The notes beneath the pieces were generated by a model. The model searched no databases. It worked only from the letters and a program-made list of their open reading frames with translations, and was not told where the DNA came from. Below, piece by piece: positions 33,072-35,892 of a stretch of DNA of 35,892 bases; the first letter of the stretch is position 1; each line of letters starts with the position of its first letter. Made by a program: the position numbers and the translations under genes. Source of the stretch: DTFZ01 sp964510055 (GTDB taxonomy: Bacteria; Bacillota; Clostridia; Christensenellales; SZUA-584); contig CAZDZY010000023.1 in NCBI GenBank assembly GCA_964510055.1, positions 1 to 35,892 on the forward strand, given 5' to 3'.

Positions 33072-34592
33072 ATGAAAACCATAAAGATCTTTGACACTAC
33101 ACTTCGTGACGGCGAACAATCGCCGGGATGCAGCATGAACCTGCAGGAAAAGCTGGAGGTCGCGCATCAACTCGAAAAGCTCAAGGTCGACGTTATCGAA
33201 GCCGGATTCGCCATAGCTTCGCCGGGCGACTTTACGGCGGTGAAAGCCATAGCTGAAGCCGTGAAAGATTCACGAGTAGCAAGCCTTTCGAGAGCGCTCA
33301 AAAAGGATATCGACCGTTCGTGGGAAGCTGTTAAAAACGCGGCAAGCCCGCGTATACACACGTTCCTCGCGACGTCTCCTATCCATATGGAATACAAACT
33401 CAAGATGAGCCCTGACGAAGTTCTTGCTCAGGCTGTTGAGATGGTGAAATACGCGAAGTCGCTCTGCCCCGATGTGGAATTTTCAGCGGAAGACGCATCG
33501 AGAAGCGATCCGGAATTTTTATACAAAGTATTTGAAGGCGTAATAAAAGCCGGGGCAACGTGCATAAACGTTCCGGATACCGTGGGTTATTCCGCCCCGG
33601 AAGAATTCTATGAACTGATAATGGGTATAAAAAACAATGTGGCCGGCATCGAAAAGGCAGATCTGTCGGTACACTGTCACAACGACCTGGGGCTTGCCGT
33701 GGCAAATACGCTCGCCGCCGTCCGCGCAGGTATCACTCAGGCTGAGTGCACAATAAACGGCATAGGCGAGAGGGCGGGCAACGCCGCCCTTGAAGAAGTC
33801 GTTATGGGGATAGCTACGCGCCCCGACCTTTACGGATATAACACAAATATCGATACAAAACAGATATATAACGCATCACGCCTCGTGTCTTCCATAACCG
33901 GCGTTTCGGTCCAGCCCAACAAAGCGATAGTCGGAGCTAACGCGTTTGCGCACGAGGCTGGCATTCACCAGCACGGAGTGCTGGCCAATAAAAAGACGTA
34001 TGAGATAATGACTCCGCAATCCATCGGCCTTTCCGAAAACATAATAGTTTTGGGCAAACATTCCGGAAAGCACGCGTTTGAGGAGAGGCTTAAGTCGTTG
34101 GGATTTATGCTCGAAGAATCGAAAATTGAGTATTACTTTGACAGGTTCAAAGAGCTTGCCGACAGAAAAAAAGACGTTTCCGATATGGACCTGCGCGCGC
34201 TTGTGGAATTCGACGCGTTCAACGTTCCCAACGAGTTTGAGTTCGATACGTTTGTTATCAACAGCGGCAACAAGATGACCGCAACAGCGGTCATAAAGCT
34301 TGACCATAAAGGAGAAGTAAAGGAAGAAGCCGCAACGGGCGACGGACCGGTAGACGCGGCATTCAACGCAATAGAACGTTGCACCGGCTTGAGTTTCAAC
34401 CTGGAAGATTATATTGTGCGTTCCGTAACGGGCGGCAAAGATGCGCAGGGCGAAGTCGTAGTAAAGCTCGATAAAGATGGCAAAAAGGTAAGGGGACGCG
34501 GCCTGAGTACGGATATAGTCGAAGCAAGCGTAAAAGCTTATATAGATGCTATCAACAGATACTGCTATGAAGTAAAGTCGGAGGAATCATAA
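33072..34592 (+). CDS. leuA: 2-isopropylmalate synthase
   Basis: Condenses acetyl-CoA with 2-ketoisovalerate, the first step of leucine synthesis. 506 residues, full length for bacterial LeuA. The TIM-barrel catalytic domain has FDTTLRDGEQSPG, SLSRALKKDIDRSWEA, SVHCHNDLGLAVANTLAA (metal His) and NGIGERAGNAALEEV. The C-terminal regulatory domain follows from about residue 390 (leucine feedback). I chose ATG 33072 with AGGAGA upstream; a frame to 33054 adds six residues. It lies 50 bases after the T-box terminator. Two bases separate its stop from leuC. Confidence 0.95.
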   Translation: MKTIKIFDTTLRDGEQSPGCSMNLQEKLEVAHQLEKLKVDVIEAGFAIASPGDFTAVKAIAEAVKDSRVASLSRALKKDIDRSWEAVKNAASPRIHTFLATSPIHMEYKLKMSPDEVLAQAVEMVKYAKSLCPDVEFSAEDASRSDPEFLYKVFEGVIKAGATCINVPDTVGYSAPEEFYELIMGIKNNVAGIEKADLSVHCHNDLGLAVANTLAAVRAGITQAECTINGIGERAGNAALEEVVMGIATRPDLYGYNTNIDTKQIYNASRLVSSITGVSVQPNKAIVGANAFAHEAGIHQHGVLANKKTYEIMTPQSIGLSENIIVLGKHSGKHAFEERLKSLGFMLEESKIEYYFDRFKELADRKKDVSDMDLRALVEFDAFNVPNEFEFDTFVINSGNKMTATAVIKLDHKGEVKEEAATGDGPVDAAFNAIERCTGLSFNLEDYIVRSVTGGKDAQGEVVVKLDKDGKKVRGRGLSTDIVEASVKAYIDAINRYCYEVKSEES

Positions 34593-34593
34593 A

Positions 34594-35853
34594 ATGAGTA
34601 TGACTATGACACAAAAGATACTGGCGGCTAAAGCAGGACTTGCGGAAGTTCACGCTGGACAGTTTATCGAGGCGGATATCGATATCGCGCTGGGTAACGA
34701 CATCACAGCGCCTGTTGCGATAAAAGAATTCGAAAAGATGGAAAAACAGTCGGTATACGATAAAGATAAGATAGTAATCGTTCCCGACCACTTTACGCCC
34801 AATAAGGATATTAAGGCCGCCGAGCAATGCAAGATGATGCGAGAGTTCGCAAAAAAATATGACATCACGAATTACTTCGAGGTGGGGGAGATGGGCATAG
34901 AGCATTGCCTTATACCCGAAAAAGGCCTCGCAGTGCCGGGCGACGCAATTATAGGAGCCGATTCACATACGTGCACATACGGAGCGCTCGGGGCGTTTTC
35001 AACAGGCGTAGGCAGCACTGACTTGGCCGCGGTAATGGCAACGGGAAAGTGCTGGTTCAAAGTGCCGGCCGCAATCCGATTCGTGCTTTCCGGCAAACCT
35101 TCGAAATGGGTATCGGGAAAGGACTTGATACTGCATATCATAGGCCTTATAGGCGTAGACGGAGCTCTTTATAAATCGATGGAGTTCGCTGGAGAAGGAG
35201 TAAAACATCTTTCGATGGACGATAGGTTCACCGTATGCAACATGGCCATAGAGGCCGGCGCTAAAAACGGCATATTCCCGGTTGACGAGCAGACTATTGA
35301 GTACGTAAAGGAGCATTCCAAAAAGCCGTACAAGGTATATGATGCCGACGCCGGCGCAGAATACGACAGCGTGATAGATATCGACCTTTCAATGCTGCGC
35401 CCCACGGTCTCGTTCCCGCACCTTCCCGAAAACGCAAAAGCTATAGACAAAGTCGGCGATATCACGATAGATCAGGTAGTTATAGGCTCGTGCACTAATG
35501 GCAGGATAACCGACCTCCGGATAGCGGCGGATATATTGCGTGGCAGGAAAGTCAAAAAGGGAGTGCGAGTTATAATACTGCCCGGGACACAGGCGATATA
35601 TCTTCAGGCGCTGAAGGAAGGACTTATCGCAGATTTCGTAAAAGCGGGCGCGGTATTTTCCACGCCGACATGCGGGCCGTGCCTCGGGGGGCATATGGGC
35701 GTGCTTGCCGCAGGGGAAAGGGCGGTATCCACAACTAACAGGAATTTTGTCGGCAGGATGGGGCATACAAAATCGGAAGTATATCTTGCAAGCCCCGCTG
35801 TGGCGGCGGCGTCCGCGCTTACCGGAAAAATAGAAAATCCCGAGAACGTTTAA
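34594..35853 (+). CDS. leuC: 3-isopropylmalate dehydratase large subunit
   Basis: Aconitase-family enzyme isomerising 2- to 3-isopropylmalate with LeuD. 419 residues, the shorter LeuC/HACN type found in archaea and clostridia rather than the roughly 465-residue E. coli form. Fe-S ligands are Cys in VIGSCTNGRITDL and two in CGPCLGGHMG; GADSHTCTYGALGAFSTGVGST (in two parts) is the substrate motif. GGAGG lies before ATG 34594, overlapping the leuA end. It needs a [4Fe-4S] cluster, linking it to the Fe-S genes in the same window. Confidence 0.95.
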   Translation: MSMTMTQKILAAKAGLAEVHAGQFIEADIDIALGNDITAPVAIKEFEKMEKQSVYDKDKIVIVPDHFTPNKDIKAAEQCKMMREFAKKYDITNYFEVGEMGIEHCLIPEKGLAVPGDAIIGADSHTCTYGALGAFSTGVGSTDLAAVMATGKCWFKVPAAIRFVLSGKPSKWVSGKDLILHIIGLIGVDGALYKSMEFAGEGVKHLSMDDRFTVCNMAIEAGAKNGIFPVDEQTIEYVKEHSKKPYKVYDADAGAEYDSVIDIDLSMLRPTVSFPHLPENAKAIDKVGDITIDQVVIGSCTNGRITDLRIAADILRGRKVKKGVRVIILPGTQAIYLQALKEGLIADFVKAGAVFSTPTCGPCLGGHMGVLAAGERAVSTTNRNFVGRMGHTKSEVYLASPAVAAASALTGKIENPENV

Positions 35854-35868
35854 AAGGAGCAACTGAAA

Positions 35869-35892
35869 ATGGGTAAAGCATATAAATACGGA
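35869..35892 (+). CDS. leuD: 3-isopropylmalate dehydratase small subunit, first codons only
   Basis: ATG 35869 with AAGGAG at 35854-35859 begins MGKAYKYG and is cut by the window end. The position after leuC and the K-x-YKYG opening, common in the short LeuD subunits, support the call. Only eight codons are visible. Confidence 0.7.

Noticed and set aside
1..35892. CRISPR arrays, tRNA or rRNA genes, prophage or known defence systems
   Set aside because: No regular spaced repeats, no tRNA or rRNA signatures, and no phage or nuclease-type defence proteins were seen.

Overview
The window looks like a scaffold fragment from an anaerobic member of the class Clostridia (Bacillota), probably a metagenome-assembled genome. 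The signs are AT-rich intergenic DNA with strong SD sequences, heavy use of ATA for Ile in many genes, TTG and GTG starts, a leucine T-box leader, an HppA membrane pyrophosphatase, acyl-CoA dehydratase activase genes, an EpsC-type serine acetyltransferase and a 10-base N run from scaffolding. I see no rRNA, tRNA, phage or CRISPR. All family names are recognition by eye; nothing was searched.

Region 1 (1-6967) is sulfur and Fe-S metabolism. The left edge carries two hairpins resembling an IS200/IS605-type end, then a 5'-truncated DUF2318 gene and a tiny LDCC-motif gene with an in-frame stop. Next, cysE (minus) diverges from an operon-like row: cysteine desulfurase, IscU scaffold, metA, cysK, an Rrf2 regulator with three cysteines, and metY. 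Together these make O-acetylserine and cysteine, feed cysteine sulfur into Fe-S clusters, and make homocysteine by direct sulfhydrylation of O-acetylhomoserine. cysE and nifS appear to share one -10 box read in both directions.

Region 2 (7126-19944) is a sugar sensing, import and catabolism locus, most likely for L-arabinose. It holds a YesN response regulator, a YesM histidine kinase and a YtfQ-like lipoprotein (a likely three-component sensor), then a second YtfQ-like binding lipoprotein, a double-cassette ATPase and two permeases, then an FGGY (ribulo)kinase and L-arabinose isomerase. The kinase has a reading-frame lesion close to its 3' end that joins it in frame to the sensor lipoprotein. 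No AraD or AraR is present.

Region 3 (20086-25444) has an Mrp-type Fe-S carrier ATPase, converging on a minus-strand operon of MoxR ATPase, DUF58 protein and a transglutaminase-like membrane protein.

Region 4 (25445-28897) has a 500-base AT-rich gap with a possible small structured RNA ending in a clear terminator. Three overlapping genes of the 2-hydroxyacyl-CoA dehydratase activase group follow, with no dehydratase beside them.

Region 5 (28949-35892) has hppA, a convergent MFS exporter, and a leucine T-box leader followed by leuA, leuC and the first codons of leuD, cut by the window edge.
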